Shown here piece by piece: positions 30,795 through 39,391 of a stretch of DNA of 64,000 nt. Position numbers and translations under genes: made by a program. The DNA comes from JANQOH01 sp965214495 (GTDB lineage Bacteria; Pseudomonadota; Alphaproteobacteria; UBA7887): the NCBI GenBank assembly GCA_965214495.1, contig OZ243958.1, positions 2,232,001 to 2,296,000 on the forward strand, read 5' to 3'. The notes under the pieces are model-generated. The model did no database searches. It was not told where the DNA came from and saw only the letters and a program-made list of their open reading frames with translations. How positions within the stretch are numbered: position 1 is the first letter of the stretch; the number at the start of each line of letters is the position of its first letter.

Positions 30795-30880
30795 CGCGGG
30801 CATGGCGAGGACGAGAATGGCGTAACACGGGATCTCCAGCGAGGCGGGTTGGGCTGTAATGGACTGAAAGGGGAGGACCG

Positions 30881-31609
30881 ATGACACGCCTGCCCGTGCG
30901 CGTCCGTCAAACCGCCGCGTCGGTTACCTTTCCTTTGCGACCGTTCATCTTCGACTGGGAGCGGGCGAAGCGGATTTTCGTTTCCGGCATGGTGTCCGAT
31001 GTCATGCGAGGGTTCGAAACGAAGGCCCGCGATTTTACCGTGTCCCCGATGGCCGATCCTGGAGAATCGTGGTGTCGCTACCGTATTGCCGGCGGTCCGA
31101 ATATGGCGATTCTCCGACCGGAGTCTCTCCAGTTCGATTTTCCGAACCTGATCGGCATGGATTACGAGCTCGAAACCGGAATAGTTCAACGGGCAATGGA
31201 GTCTCTATTGCCGGCGCTCGGCTCGTGGGAAGAGCACTCTTATTTTCTTGCGTATGATCGCCATGTGGACGTGATCGGCAGCGCACCGAAGACCTACCTT
31301 TCGCAATTTTCAAGCGACGAAATGGAAAAGGAAGCCGGCCGAAATCGATCGGAATTCGACATCGCGCCGCCGATGCGATACTGGCCTTCGGCTCGTTTTG
31401 TACTTAGGAGCGACGACGGACGCCGGGTGTTGCGGCGGCAGGTGGAACAATCTGAACTTTTATCTAGCGGCCTGTTTATTACAACACTCATTTATGCATC
31501 TATGCTCGAACGACCGGACTTCGATTACGAGCGACGCTGGTTCGACCATATTGCCGAGATCGCCGACCGCGCGGTTGGCATCGAGTATCGAACGGATGAA
31601 CCGCAATGA
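30881..31609 (+). CDS. Unknown protein, first gene of a lower-GC three-gene module
   Basis: Protein of 242 residues with no recognised domain. GGGGAGGACCG before the ATG is a good ribosome site. The middle (ESLQFDFPNLIG..., then alternating strands to LSQF) looks like a mixed alpha/beta domain; no signal or membrane segment is seen. A loose resemblance to sporadic TIGR04255-type proteins was considered but not established. Codon use is clearly less GC-biased than neighbours (for example the 31440-31510 stretch), pointing to recent transfer. It overlaps the next gene by ATGA, so the products probably act together. Confidence 0.75.
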   Translation: MTRLPVRVRQTAASVTFPLRPFIFDWERAKRIFVSGMVSDVMRGFETKARDFTVSPMADPGESWCRYRIAGGPNMAILRPESLQFDFPNLIGMDYELETGIVQRAMESLLPALGSWEEHSYFLAYDRHVDVIGSAPKTYLSQFSSDEMEKEAGRNRSEFDIAPPMRYWPSARFVLRSDDGRRVLRRQVEQSELLSSGLFITTLIYASMLERPDFDYERRWFDHIAEIADRAVGIEYRTDEPQ

Positions 31610-32121
31610 ACCTGCATCTTCGCGCTATCCCGTCCGCGGCGCAGGAATCGGCCAGCAGCGTGTATACATCCTGGCCGAGGAACTATCCGGCGGGCCGCCG
31701 GTTGTTCGGAACGCCTTTAGGCGCCGAATGGATTGCGCGCGCCCTGGATCAGTTGAAACAAATTGACCGGGAAGCGGCCGAGGAAGGATATCCTCCTGTG
31801 GGCGACAACGCGAAGGCGAGGGCGAAGCATCTTCTTTCTTTCGCTCTGGCCGGTGTTGCCATCGAGCCGGCGGTATATCCTTCGATGGACGGTGAGGTCG
31901 CGATCTACTTCAAATCACCTGTCGCGCCGGTGGCCGTGCTGATTCTTCTGAACGACCGAGATGAAGCAGGGTGCTACGCGTCGATATGTGGAAAGAACGA
32001 GCACAAGCGCTACGATAATCCGTCGGACCTGCCCGACGAGTTCCTGAACGAGAAACTACGCGCGTTGGGGGGAACATTTCCTTCGCAAAGAGAGGCGATG
32101 TTTCGTCCGGCGACCCGGTAG
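31606..32121 (+). CDS. Unknown protein, second gene of the module
   Basis: Protein of 171 residues translated from an ATG that overlaps the previous stop. The N-terminal half is helical (LGAEWIARALDQLKQIDREAAEEGYPP...AKHLL). The C-terminal half has short strands around YPSMDGEVAIYF and KRYDNPSDLPDEFL. This bipartite pattern, a helix then a D-G-E-V-A-I-x-F strand, recurs in small unannotated proteins, but no function is known. It is soluble, and its GC content is below that of the core genes. It is five bp before the third module gene. Confidence 0.75.
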   Translation: MNLHLRAIPSAAQESASSVYTSWPRNYPAGRRLFGTPLGAEWIARALDQLKQIDREAAEEGYPPVGDNAKARAKHLLSFALAGVAIEPAVYPSMDGEVAIYFKSPVAPVAVLILLNDRDEAGCYASICGKNEHKRYDNPSDLPDEFLNEKLRALGGTFPSQREAMFRPATR

Positions 32122-32126
32122 CGCCG

Positions 32127-32614
32127 TTGAATCCAGCCGAAAAGATCGGCCGAAGCGTATTCGGGAGCAGGTTAGCCAAAAGAGCCAGACGGCCGCGCCC
32201 CATCCCCGAAGCGTTTCTCGTCCGCCTGAATGACGATCGGATTTCTGTGGACCGAATGGATCGTGCATCCACCGCGGAGCTCGCGACGCTCGCGGTTGCG
32301 AGGGGCAAAGAGAGAGCAGTCGGCGGCAAGACGTTTCACGGCTGGGCCACACTGACCGTGGCAAACGCGGAATCGAGCGGAAGAACAGTGCGGGCCAGCC
32401 CGGTCGACTCCAACCCGTACCACGCCGACATCCATCTCACCTGCCGGACGATACGAGCGACGATCGTGAGCGCCGGGTCTTGCAAAAGCAACATTCCGTC
32501 GAATTGGCGGCGTGCGCCACCTGGCAAGACGCGCCTGTGACGGAAATCCCGGAGGACGACAAGGAATACGGAAAGCGCTCGGCGAACCGGGGCGACGATC
32601 CGCCAAACGGTTGA
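32127..32614 (+). pseudogene. Unknown protein, third gene of the module, frameshifted
   Basis: The TTG-started frame (32127-32540) reads well up to FHGWATLTVANAESSGRTV and NPYHADIHL, then becomes low-complexity (TCRTIRATIVSAG). In another frame, from about 32441, the sequence continues LPDDTSDDRERRVLQKQHSV, ELAACATW and on to a TGA at 32614. In remembered relatives the NPYHADI block is followed by an acidic stretch and a Q-K-x-H-x-x-E-L-A segment. So a frame change of net +2 or -1 at about 32434-32442 has probably split the gene. Function unknown. Confidence 0.65.
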
Positions 32615-32954
32615 ACCGCCTGCCCTCCCCGTCGATGCCGAGACTCATGCGTTCTCGGCAAAGAAGCCGTCGGGGATCGTCCTTGCCGAAACGGTGGGCC
32701 CGGTGACCCGCGGGCGAGCTGAAGGCGCGGCGGGCCGATTGTGCGCCGGCGACGGGGAAGTCGACGCTGAGCCGCCTAGAGTTGGGCGGGCCGTCGCCGT
32801 CGCCGTGTCGTGAGATCGTACATGACACAGGGATGCGATCGAGGCCGACCTGGAGCACAGGCCCGCGCGCACGGCGAGCGCACCGGCAAGCCGCCGGGAA
32901 ATCCGGATTCCGCATCGCCTATCTTTCGCCAGGCGGGGCGTGTATGCTCGGCGC
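32615..32954. other. 340-bp gap; no gene supported
   Basis: Stretch between the three-gene module and ogt. Open frames on the minus strand cross it but show no family feature and overlap ogt. No promoter or terminator is clear. It may be the scar of the module's insertion, but no repeat flanks are visible. Confidence 0.45.
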
Positions 32955-33500
32955 ATGATGAATGATGCGGCAGCATCGGCGCCCGGCGACACCCAAGATT
33001 CCGGGATCCGATATGCGATCGCGGACTGTCCGCTCGACCGAATGCTGGTCGCGGCGACCCCACTCGGCGTGTGCGCGGTCTTCTTCGGTGCCGACGACCG
33101 GGCCCTGCGCGCGGCGCTGGAGGCGGATTTCCCCGACGCTCCGTTGACGCGCGACGATGCGGGTCTGGCGGAGCCGGTTTCCGGAGTCGTCGCGCATTTC
33201 GACCGCGAAGCCGCCGGCGACCTGCCGCTGGATGTCCGCGGCACCGCGTTCCGGGAGCGGGTCTGGCGCGCGTTGCGAGAGATTCCGCGCGGCGAAACCC
33301 GAACCTATGCTGAGATCGCCGCGGCGATCGGGGCGCCGGGGGCGGCGCGCGCCGTCGGCAGCGCTTGCGCCGCCAATCCGGTGAGTCTGGTGATCCCGTG
33401 CCACCGCGCGCTGCGCGCCGACGGCGGGGCGGGCGGCTATCGCTGGGGCGTCGAGCGCAAGGAACGTCTGCTCGCCATCGAGCGCACGGTCAACCGTTGA
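32955..33500 (+). CDS. ogt: Methylated-DNA--protein-cysteine methyltransferase
   Basis: Suicide repair protein that removes O6-methyl groups from guanine. The active site VIPCHRALRADG places the acceptor Cys at about residue 149 of 181. The helix-turn-helix before it carries RGETRTYAEIAAAIGAPGAARAVGSACAANP, with the Arg finger in RAVG. It corresponds to the stand-alone Ogt type or the C-terminal half of Ada, without the Ada zinc domain. Two ATGs (32955 and 32958) and a GTG at 32940 are possible starts. Confidence 0.92.
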   Translation: MMNDAAASAPGDTQDSGIRYAIADCPLDRMLVAATPLGVCAVFFGADDRALRAALEADFPDAPLTRDDAGLAEPVSGVVAHFDREAAGDLPLDVRGTAFRERVWRALREIPRGETRTYAEIAAAIGAPGAARAVGSACAANPVSLVIPCHRALRADGGAGGYRWGVERKERLLAIERTVNR

Positions 33501-33502
33501 TC

Positions 33503-34105
33503 GTGACGCTGACCGATTTCCAATACTACTTCTCGCTGCAAGGCAACAGCGGCGGGCTGTTCTCGATGGAGTGCGCGTTCAAGCTGTATCCCGACCGGCG
33601 TGAGACCGTAAGCGAAGTGAAGGAGGCGATGCGCGCGCTCGTGCGACGCCATACCGACATCCTCGACAGCCTGTATGACGACGTCATTCCCGGAAACCGC
33701 GAACCGATCCTGATGGACACCGGGTACTCCATGAGCACGGGCTACCGCTACAGAGGCAAGCTGACGCGGAAGGGCATCAAGCGGCTTCCCGACCGTCTGG
33801 CGCCCATCTTCGGCGTGCGGGCCGTCGATACGCGCGGCGAACTTTCGACCTGGACCGATCATGACGTGACGATCGAGTGCTCGGCGCGGAAGGACGGCAG
33901 AGGCTTCGACGATGTGACCGTAAAAACGAAATACCACATGAGCCATATGCTGAACGTCTGCTTTTTTCATTTTTCCAGAGAGCTCGACGAGCTCGAGGTT
34001 TCCGACGACGCGCGCCGATATATGGATCGCCTCGACCGGACGCTGAACAGCGACTGGGAACGCCAGGGGCGCGACCACTACCGGTTGATGGTGACCGGGA
34101 ACTAG
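33503..34105 (+). CDS. Protein of unknown function after ogt
   Basis: Protein of 200 residues, soluble, with no recognised motif. The fold looks mixed: an N-terminal strand-rich part (TDFQYYFSLQGNSGGLFSM), a helical segment with basic and acidic pairs, and a central beta part (VTVKTKYHMSHML). It starts at a TTG (33497) overlapping the ogt stop or at GTG 33503; neither has a good ribosome site. It is 13 bp from the Tat-exported reductase gene. Codon use matches the local core. Nothing suggests its role. Confidence 0.6.
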   Translation: MTLTDFQYYFSLQGNSGGLFSMECAFKLYPDRRETVSEVKEAMRALVRRHTDILDSLYDDVIPGNREPILMDTGYSMSTGYRYRGKLTRKGIKRLPDRLAPIFGVRAVDTRGELSTWTDHDVTIECSARKDGRGFDDVTVKTKYHMSHMLNVCFFHFSRELDELEVSDDARRYMDRLDRTLNSDWERQGRDHYRLMVTGN

Positions 34106-34118
34106 CGGGCGCTTCGCC

Positions 34119-35315
34119 ATGACGGCTTCGCTCGACCGGCGACAGTTCATCGCATTCGGCGCCGCCGCCGCGACCGGAGCGTCCGGTGCGACCGGCGTGC
34201 GCGCTCGGGAGGCGCCGCGCATCCGCCGCACGGTAACCCTCGGGCGCACCGGGCTGGAAGTTCCCGACATCTCTTTCGGCTCCAGCAGTTCCGCCGACCC
34301 CGACCTCGTGCGCCACGCGCTCGACCGCGGCGTGACCTTTTTCGACACCGCCGAAACCTATCGCTTCGGCGCCGCCGAAGAAGCGCTCGGCACAGCGCTC
34401 GAAGGCCGGCGCGGCGAGGTGGTACTGGCGTCGAAAACCCGGGCCGGCGCGCGCGACCGCCAGGCCGACATGATGGCGGCGCTCGAAGGCAGCCTGCGGC
34501 GGCTGCGCACCGACTATCTCGACATCTATTATCTGCATGCGGTGAACGACGTCGCGCGTATCGCCAATCCGGAATGGGCGGCCTTCACCGAGCGCGCGAT
34601 CGAGCAGGGCAAGATCCGTTTCCGCGGCATGTCGGGGCACGGCAGCCGGCTCGCGGAGTGTCTGGACTACGCGATCGACCACGATCTCGCCGACGTCTAT
34701 CTGGTGGCCTATAATTTCGCGCAGAAACCCGGATTGCTCGACCGTTTGCGCGATGCGTTCCATTTCACGGCGCTGCAACCCCGGCTGCCGGAGCGTCTCG
34801 CGCGGGCGAAGGAGAAAAACGCCGGCGTCATCGCGATGAAGACCCTGGCCGGCGCCCGGCTGAACGACATGCGCGATTTCGAGCGTCCGGGCGGCACCTT
34901 CGCGCAGGCCGCGTTTCGCTGGGTGCTGGCCGATCCGCACGTCGATGCGCTGGTCGTCTCGATGACCAGCCGGGATCGGATCGACGAATATGTCGCGGCG
35001 TCGGGAACCGGCGCGCCTTCCCGCGCCGACCGTTCGCTGCTCGAACGCTACACCGCGCGCAATGACGCACGTTATTGCCGGCCCGCATGCGACAGTTGCG
35101 CAGGCTCCTGCCCCGAAGGGGTGCCGATCGCCGAAGTGCTGCGCACGCGCATGTATGCCGCCGACTATGGCGACGAAGCAATGGCGCGCGCCGACTACGC
35201 CGCCCTCGATGCCTCGGCCTGTCTCTCATGCGGCCACCAGGCGTGCCGCGGCGCGTGTCCCTACGGCCTCGACATCCCCATCCTCACCCGCTCGACAGCG
35301 GCGCGGCTCGGATGA
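34119..35315 (+). CDS. Tat-exported aldo/keto reductase with C-terminal Fe-S cluster motifs
   Basis: Protein of 398 residues with three parts. The N-terminus has a twin-arginine signal (DRRQFIAFGAAAATGASGA). The middle is an aldo/keto reductase barrel with FFDTAETYRFG (catalytic Asp/Tyr), VLASKTR (Lys) and IYYLHAVND (His). The last 80 residues contain two Cys clusters, C-x3-C-x2-C-x3-C (CRPACDSCAGSCPEG) and C-x2-C-x4-C-x3-C (CLSCGHQACRGACPYG), ferredoxin-like ligands for [4Fe-4S] centres. Folded export with its cofactor fits Tat. Physiological substrate is unknown. Its stop overlaps the next start (ATGA). Confidence 0.87.
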   Translation: MTASLDRRQFIAFGAAAATGASGATGVRAREAPRIRRTVTLGRTGLEVPDISFGSSSSADPDLVRHALDRGVTFFDTAETYRFGAAEEALGTALEGRRGEVVLASKTRAGARDRQADMMAALEGSLRRLRTDYLDIYYLHAVNDVARIANPEWAAFTERAIEQGKIRFRGMSGHGSRLAECLDYAIDHDLADVYLVAYNFAQKPGLLDRLRDAFHFTALQPRLPERLARAKEKNAGVIAMKTLAGARLNDMRDFERPGGTFAQAAFRWVLADPHVDALVVSMTSRDRIDEYVAASGTGAPSRADRSLLERYTARNDARYCRPACDSCAGSCPEGVPIAEVLRTRMYAADYGDEAMARADYAALDASACLSCGHQACRGACPYGLDIPILTRSTAARLG

Positions 35316-35707
35316 TCGCGTTCCTCGCCCATTTTCTGTTCGTTCTCGCGGCGTGGACCCTGGTCATCAAGTTCGCGTTTCCGGTCGCCTTCGCACTCGC
35401 CGAGGGCGCGCCGCCGGGCGCCTGGGTCATGTGGGATTTCTGGTGGGTGGTGCATATCTGGTTGGGCCTGGCGTTGCTCGACTGGCGGCGCTACACGTGG
35501 GCCTTGGCGATGGTCGTATCGCTGGCCGAGATCGTCATCGTCGCGGTCAAGCTGGCGCTGTTTCTCGATGCTCCCGACTGGACGATCTGGACCGCCAACT
35601 GGTTCGTCAACAAGCTCTTCGTGTTCACCTGTTTCGCGGTCATGCTGACCTGGTTCACCGTTCATCATCGGCGGTTGCGCGCTCCCGAACCGGCGCTGCC
35701 GATGTGA
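35312..35707 (+). CDS. Small four-helix membrane protein of unknown function
   Basis: Protein of 131 residues with four predicted membrane helices (about 3-25, 37-55, 62-85, 95-120). The ATG overlaps the reductase stop, and the stop overlaps the GTG of cysS, so it lies in a tightly coupled row. It may be a membrane partner for the exported Fe-S reductase, for example to carry electrons, but no heme or quinone motif is clear. Trp-rich loops (DFWWVVHIW, DWTIWTANWF) are notable. Confidence 0.75.
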   Translation: MIAFLAHFLFVLAAWTLVIKFAFPVAFALAEGAPPGAWVMWDFWWVVHIWLGLALLDWRRYTWALAMVVSLAEIVIVAVKLALFLDAPDWTIWTANWFVNKLFVFTCFAVMLTWFTVHHRRLRAPEPALPM

Positions 35708-37053
35708 TCCGGCTTTACGATACGGCGAGCGGCGGGAAGAGGGATTTCACGCCGCTCGATCCCGCGCACGTGCGCATGTATGTCTGCGGGCCCACCGTGT
35801 ATGCCAGCGCGCACATCGGCAACGCGCGCCCGGTGGTGGTGTTCGACGTCCTCTATCGCCTGCTCGGACGCCGCTATCCCCGCGTCACCTATGTTCGCAA
35901 CATCACCGACGTGGACGACAAGATCATCGCCGCCGCGGCGGACAACGGCGAGACCATCGAGTCGCTGACCGCGCGCACGACCGCGGCGTTCCACCGCGAC
36001 ATGGCGGCGCTCGGGGCGCTGCCGCCCGACGAGGAGCCGTGCGCGACCGACAACATCGACCGCATGATCGCCATGATCGCGCGCCTGTTGGAGCGCGGCC
36101 ACGCCTACGAGGCCCGGGGGCACGTGCTGTTCCATGTCCCGAGCATGGCCGACTACGGCGCCCTGTCGCATCGCGACCGCGAGCAACTGATCGCCGGCGC
36201 GCGCGTGGAGGTCGCGCCGTACAAGCGCGCCCCCGCCGATTTCGTGTTGTGGAAACCCTCGACCGCGCGCCAGCCGGGGTGGGAATCGCCGTGGGGGCGG
36301 GGCCGCCCGGGCTGGCATATCGAGTGCTCGGCGATGAGCGCCCGTTATCTCGGAGAGACTTTCGACATCCACGGCGGCGGTCGCGACCTGATCTTTCCCC
36401 ACCATGAGAACGAGCGCGCCCAGAGCCAGTGCGCCCACGGCGCGCCGTTCGTGCGCTACTGGCTTCACAACGGCTACGTCGTGGTCGATGGCCGGAAGAT
36501 GGCCAAGAGCCTCGGCAACTTCACCACCGTGCGCGACCTGCTCGGCAAGGCTCCCGGCGAGGCCGTGCGCATGGCGATGCTGAAGACCCACTACCGCCAT
36601 CCGCTCGACTGGACCGACTCCGCCCTCGCCGCTGCGAAGAAGGATCTCGACCGGCTCTACCGCGCCTTGCGAAGCCACCCGAACCCGCCGTCGGCGCCGG
36701 TGCCCCGCGCCGTCGAGGAGGCGCTGGCCGACGACCTCAATACGCCGAAGGCGTTGGCGGCCGCGCGCGACGTGGCGGGTCGTCTCGACCGAACGGGCGA
36801 CGCCCGGTCGGCGGGGGCGTTGCGCGCCGCCGGCCAGGCGCTCGGCATCCTCGCCCACGATCCCGAAGTCTGGTTGCAGGCCGCGGACGGCGCGGTGCCG
36901 CGCCAGGACATCGAGAAACGCATCGCCGCCCGGCGGGCGGCGCGTCTCGCCCGCGACTTCGCCGCCGCCGACCGCATCCGCGACGAATTGGCGGCGGGCG
37001 GCGTGATCCTCGAAGACGGACCCGGAGGCGAAACCTCGTGGCGGCGTGTGTGA
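35704..37053 (+). CDS. cysS: Cysteinyl-tRNA synthetase
   Basis: CysRS charges tRNA-Cys. It has the HIGH-type motif AHIGNARP, the zinc/Cys ligands YVCGPTVY, HIECSAMS and HHENE, and a KMSKS variant KMAKSLGN. Length 449 is usual. The GTG start at 35704 overlaps the membrane gene's stop and starts the protein just before the first strand (IRLYDTASG). A C-terminal helical region includes the anticodon-binding part. It overlaps cimA by one base. Confidence 0.96.
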   Translation: MIRLYDTASGGKRDFTPLDPAHVRMYVCGPTVYASAHIGNARPVVVFDVLYRLLGRRYPRVTYVRNITDVDDKIIAAAADNGETIESLTARTTAAFHRDMAALGALPPDEEPCATDNIDRMIAMIARLLERGHAYEARGHVLFHVPSMADYGALSHRDREQLIAGARVEVAPYKRAPADFVLWKPSTARQPGWESPWGRGRPGWHIECSAMSARYLGETFDIHGGGRDLIFPHHENERAQSQCAHGAPFVRYWLHNGYVVVDGRKMAKSLGNFTTVRDLLGKAPGEAVRMAMLKTHYRHPLDWTDSALAAAKKDLDRLYRALRSHPNPPSAPVPRAVEEALADDLNTPKALAAARDVAGRLDRTGDARSAGALRAAGQALGILAHDPEVWLQAADGAVPRQDIEKRIAARRAARLARDFAAADRIRDELAAGGVILEDGPGGETSWRRV

Positions 37054-38645
37054 TGGGCGCGCGAATCCATATCTTCGACACCACCCTGCGCGATGGTGGG
37101 CAGACCCAGGGCGTCGATTTCGGCGCGGCCGACAAGATCGCCATCGCCCGCGCGCTCGACGACCTCGGCGTCGACTACATCGAGGCCGGATGGCCTGGCG
37201 CCAATCCGACAGACGATGCGGTGTTCGCCGCGCCGCCGGCCCTGCATCGGGCGCGGCTTGTCGCCTTCGGCATGACCCGGCGTCCGGAGCGGAGCGCGGC
37301 CAACGACCCCGGCCTCGCCGCGGTGCTGGGCGCCGGTGCGCCGGCCGTCTGTCTCGTAGGCAAGACCTGGGATTTCCATGTCGAAACCGCGCTCGGGGTC
37401 GATGCGGCGGAGAACCGGGCGATGATCGCCGATTCGATCGCCCACGCCGCCGCCCGCACCGGGCAGGTCCTGTTCGACGCCGAGCATTTCTTCGACGGCT
37501 ACAAGGCCAACCCCGACTTCGCGCTATCGTGCCTCGACGCTGCGCTGGAGGCCGGCGCCCGCTGGGTGGTACTCTGCGACACCAATGGCGGCAGCCTGCC
37601 GGGCGAAGTCGGCGATATCGTCGCGGCCGTGTGCGAGCACATCCCCGGCGACCGCGTGGGCATCCACTGCCACGACGATTCCGGCACCGCGGTGGCGAAC
37701 TCGCTGGCCGCCGTCGCCGCCGGCGCGCGCCAGGTGCAGGGCTCGCTGAACGGGCTCGGCGAGCGCTGCGGCAACGCCGATCTCACCTCGGTCATCCCGA
37801 ACCTGATGCTCAAGACCGGCTGCGAAACGGGGATCGATTCCGCCGGATTGACCAGGCTCACCCGCGTGTCGCGCTTGCTCGACGAACGTCTCAACCGGCC
37901 GCCCCGCCGCGGCCGGGCCTATGTCGGCGAGTCCGCGTTCGCACACAAGGGCGGCCTGCACGTGTCCGCCGTCGCCCGCGACCCGCGCACCTACGAGCAT
38001 GTCCCCCCGGAAACCGTGGGCAACCGCCGCACGATCGTCGTGTCGGATCAGGCGGGACGGTCGAACATCCTTGCGCGCTTCGCGGAGCTCGGCATCGCGA
38101 TCGACCGCGCGTCGCCGCACATCGACCGCCTCGTCGCGCTGGTCAAGGAGCGCGAGGCTCGGGGCTATGCCTATGACGGAGCGGCGGCGAGCTTCGAGTT
38201 GCTGGCGCGCCGGACCCTGGCCGGCGTGCCCGATTTCTTCGAACTCACCAGTTTCCGCGTCATCGACGAGCGTCGCGTGAATGCGCGCGGCGAGCGCGTC
38301 ACCCTGTCGGAAGCGACGATGAAGGTGACGGTCGAGGGCAGACCGATCATGGTCGTGGCGGAAGGCAACGGCCCGGTCGATGCTCTGGCGCACGGCCTGC
38401 GGAAGGCGCTGGCCGACGCATACGACATTCTCGGCGACATGCGTCTGGTCGACTACAAGGTGCGCATCCTGACCCCGGAGGACGGGACCGGCGCCGTAAC
38501 ACGGGTCATGATCGAAAGCGAAGACGGCGCAGGACGGCGCTGGGCATGCGTCGGCGTCTCGACCAACGTGATTTCGGCGTCGTGGGACGCGCTTCACGAC
38601 GCGGTCACGTTCCGGCTGTTGCACGCGGCGGGGGGTCTTCCGTAG
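37053..38645 (+). CDS. cimA: (R)-citramalate synthase
   Basis: CimA condenses pyruvate and acetyl-CoA to citramalate for threonine-independent isoleucine synthesis. The HMGL-like barrel begins with FDTTLRDGGQTQGVDF. The metal motif GIHCHDDSGTAVANSLAA, the NGLGERCGNADLTSVIPNL block and the C-terminal regulatory LeuA-dimer domain (about 400-530) are present. The 530-residue length and the GQTQGV variant separate it from LeuA. ATG 37053 overlaps the cysS stop by one base. trmJ starts at the next base after the stop. Confidence 0.9.
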   Translation: MGARIHIFDTTLRDGGQTQGVDFGAADKIAIARALDDLGVDYIEAGWPGANPTDDAVFAAPPALHRARLVAFGMTRRPERSAANDPGLAAVLGAGAPAVCLVGKTWDFHVETALGVDAAENRAMIADSIAHAAARTGQVLFDAEHFFDGYKANPDFALSCLDAALEAGARWVVLCDTNGGSLPGEVGDIVAAVCEHIPGDRVGIHCHDDSGTAVANSLAAVAAGARQVQGSLNGLGERCGNADLTSVIPNLMLKTGCETGIDSAGLTRLTRVSRLLDERLNRPPRRGRAYVGESAFAHKGGLHVSAVARDPRTYEHVPPETVGNRRTIVVSDQAGRSNILARFAELGIAIDRASPHIDRLVALVKEREARGYAYDGAAASFELLARRTLAGVPDFFELTSFRVIDERRVNARGERVTLSEATMKVTVEGRPIMVVAEGNGPVDALAHGLRKALADAYDILGDMRLVDYKVRILTPEDGTGAVTRVMIESEDGAGRRWACVGVSTNVISASWDALHDAVTFRLLHAAGGLP

Positions 38646-39380
38646 ATGGTCGGAGACGAGCGGGCGCCGGCGATCGTGCTGGCGGCGCCGCAATTGGGTG
38701 AGAACATCGGCGCGGCGGCGCGCGCGATGCGTAATTTCGGCCTCCACGAACTGCGCCTGGTGCAGCCCCGCGACGGCTGGCCCAACGCCGCGGCGCGGGC
38801 GACCGCAGCCGGCGCCGATCGTATCCTCGATCGTGCGGTCCTGTTCGACACGCTCGAGGCCGCGGTCGCCGACCGGCAGCGGGTCTTCGTCACGACGGCG
38901 CGGCCGCGCGATATGGCGGTGCGAGTCGTCGCGCCGGCGCGGGCGGCCGCGATGCTGCGCGAGGCCGCGCGCCGCGGCGAAACCGGCGCCGTGGTGTTCG
39001 GCCGCGAGAGCGCGGGGCTGAACAACGATGCGCTCGCGCTTGCCGACGCCGTGGTCACGATACCCACCGATCCCCGCTTTCCGTCGCTCAATCTCGCCAT
39101 GACGGTGCTGTTGATCGGCTACGAATGGCATCGCGCGGCGGCCGCCGGCCCGGCGCCGGTTTCGCCGGCGGACCGCGCCGCCACCAAGGGCGAATTGCTC
39201 GGCTTTTTCGCCCATCTGGAGAGCGAGCTCGACGCCTGCGGGTTTCTCGGCCCGCCGGACAGGCGGCCGCGGATGGTGCGCAATCTGCGGACGCTGTTTC
39301 AGCGCGCGGAACTGACCGGGCGCGAGGTGCGCATCCTGCGCGGCGTGGTCGGCGGGCTCGTTCGCGGCGCTCGCGGGTAG
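38646..39380 (+). CDS. trmJ: tRNA 2'-O-methyltransferase TrmJ
   Basis: SPOUT-class enzyme that methylates the 2'-OH of C32/U32 in several tRNAs. Motif 1 is PQLGENIGAAARAMRNFGL, motif 2 is VVFGRESAGLNND and motif 3 is PSLNLAMTVLLIGYE, which form the trefoil knot. The C-terminal extension RPRMVRNLRTLFQRAELTGREVRILRG occurs in TrmJ. It starts directly after cimA without a gap. The 182-bp repeat array begins 12 bp after its stop. Confidence 0.9.
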   Translation: MVGDERAPAIVLAAPQLGENIGAAARAMRNFGLHELRLVQPRDGWPNAAARATAAGADRILDRAVLFDTLEAAVADRQRVFVTTARPRDMAVRVVAPARAAAMLREAARRGETGAVVFGRESAGLNNDALALADAVVTIPTDPRFPSLNLAMTVLLIGYEWHRAAAAGPAPVSPADRAATKGELLGFFAHLESELDACGFLGPPDRRPRMVRNLRTLFQRAELTGREVRILRGVVGGLVRGARG

Positions 39381-39391
39381 CGGCCCGTGCC

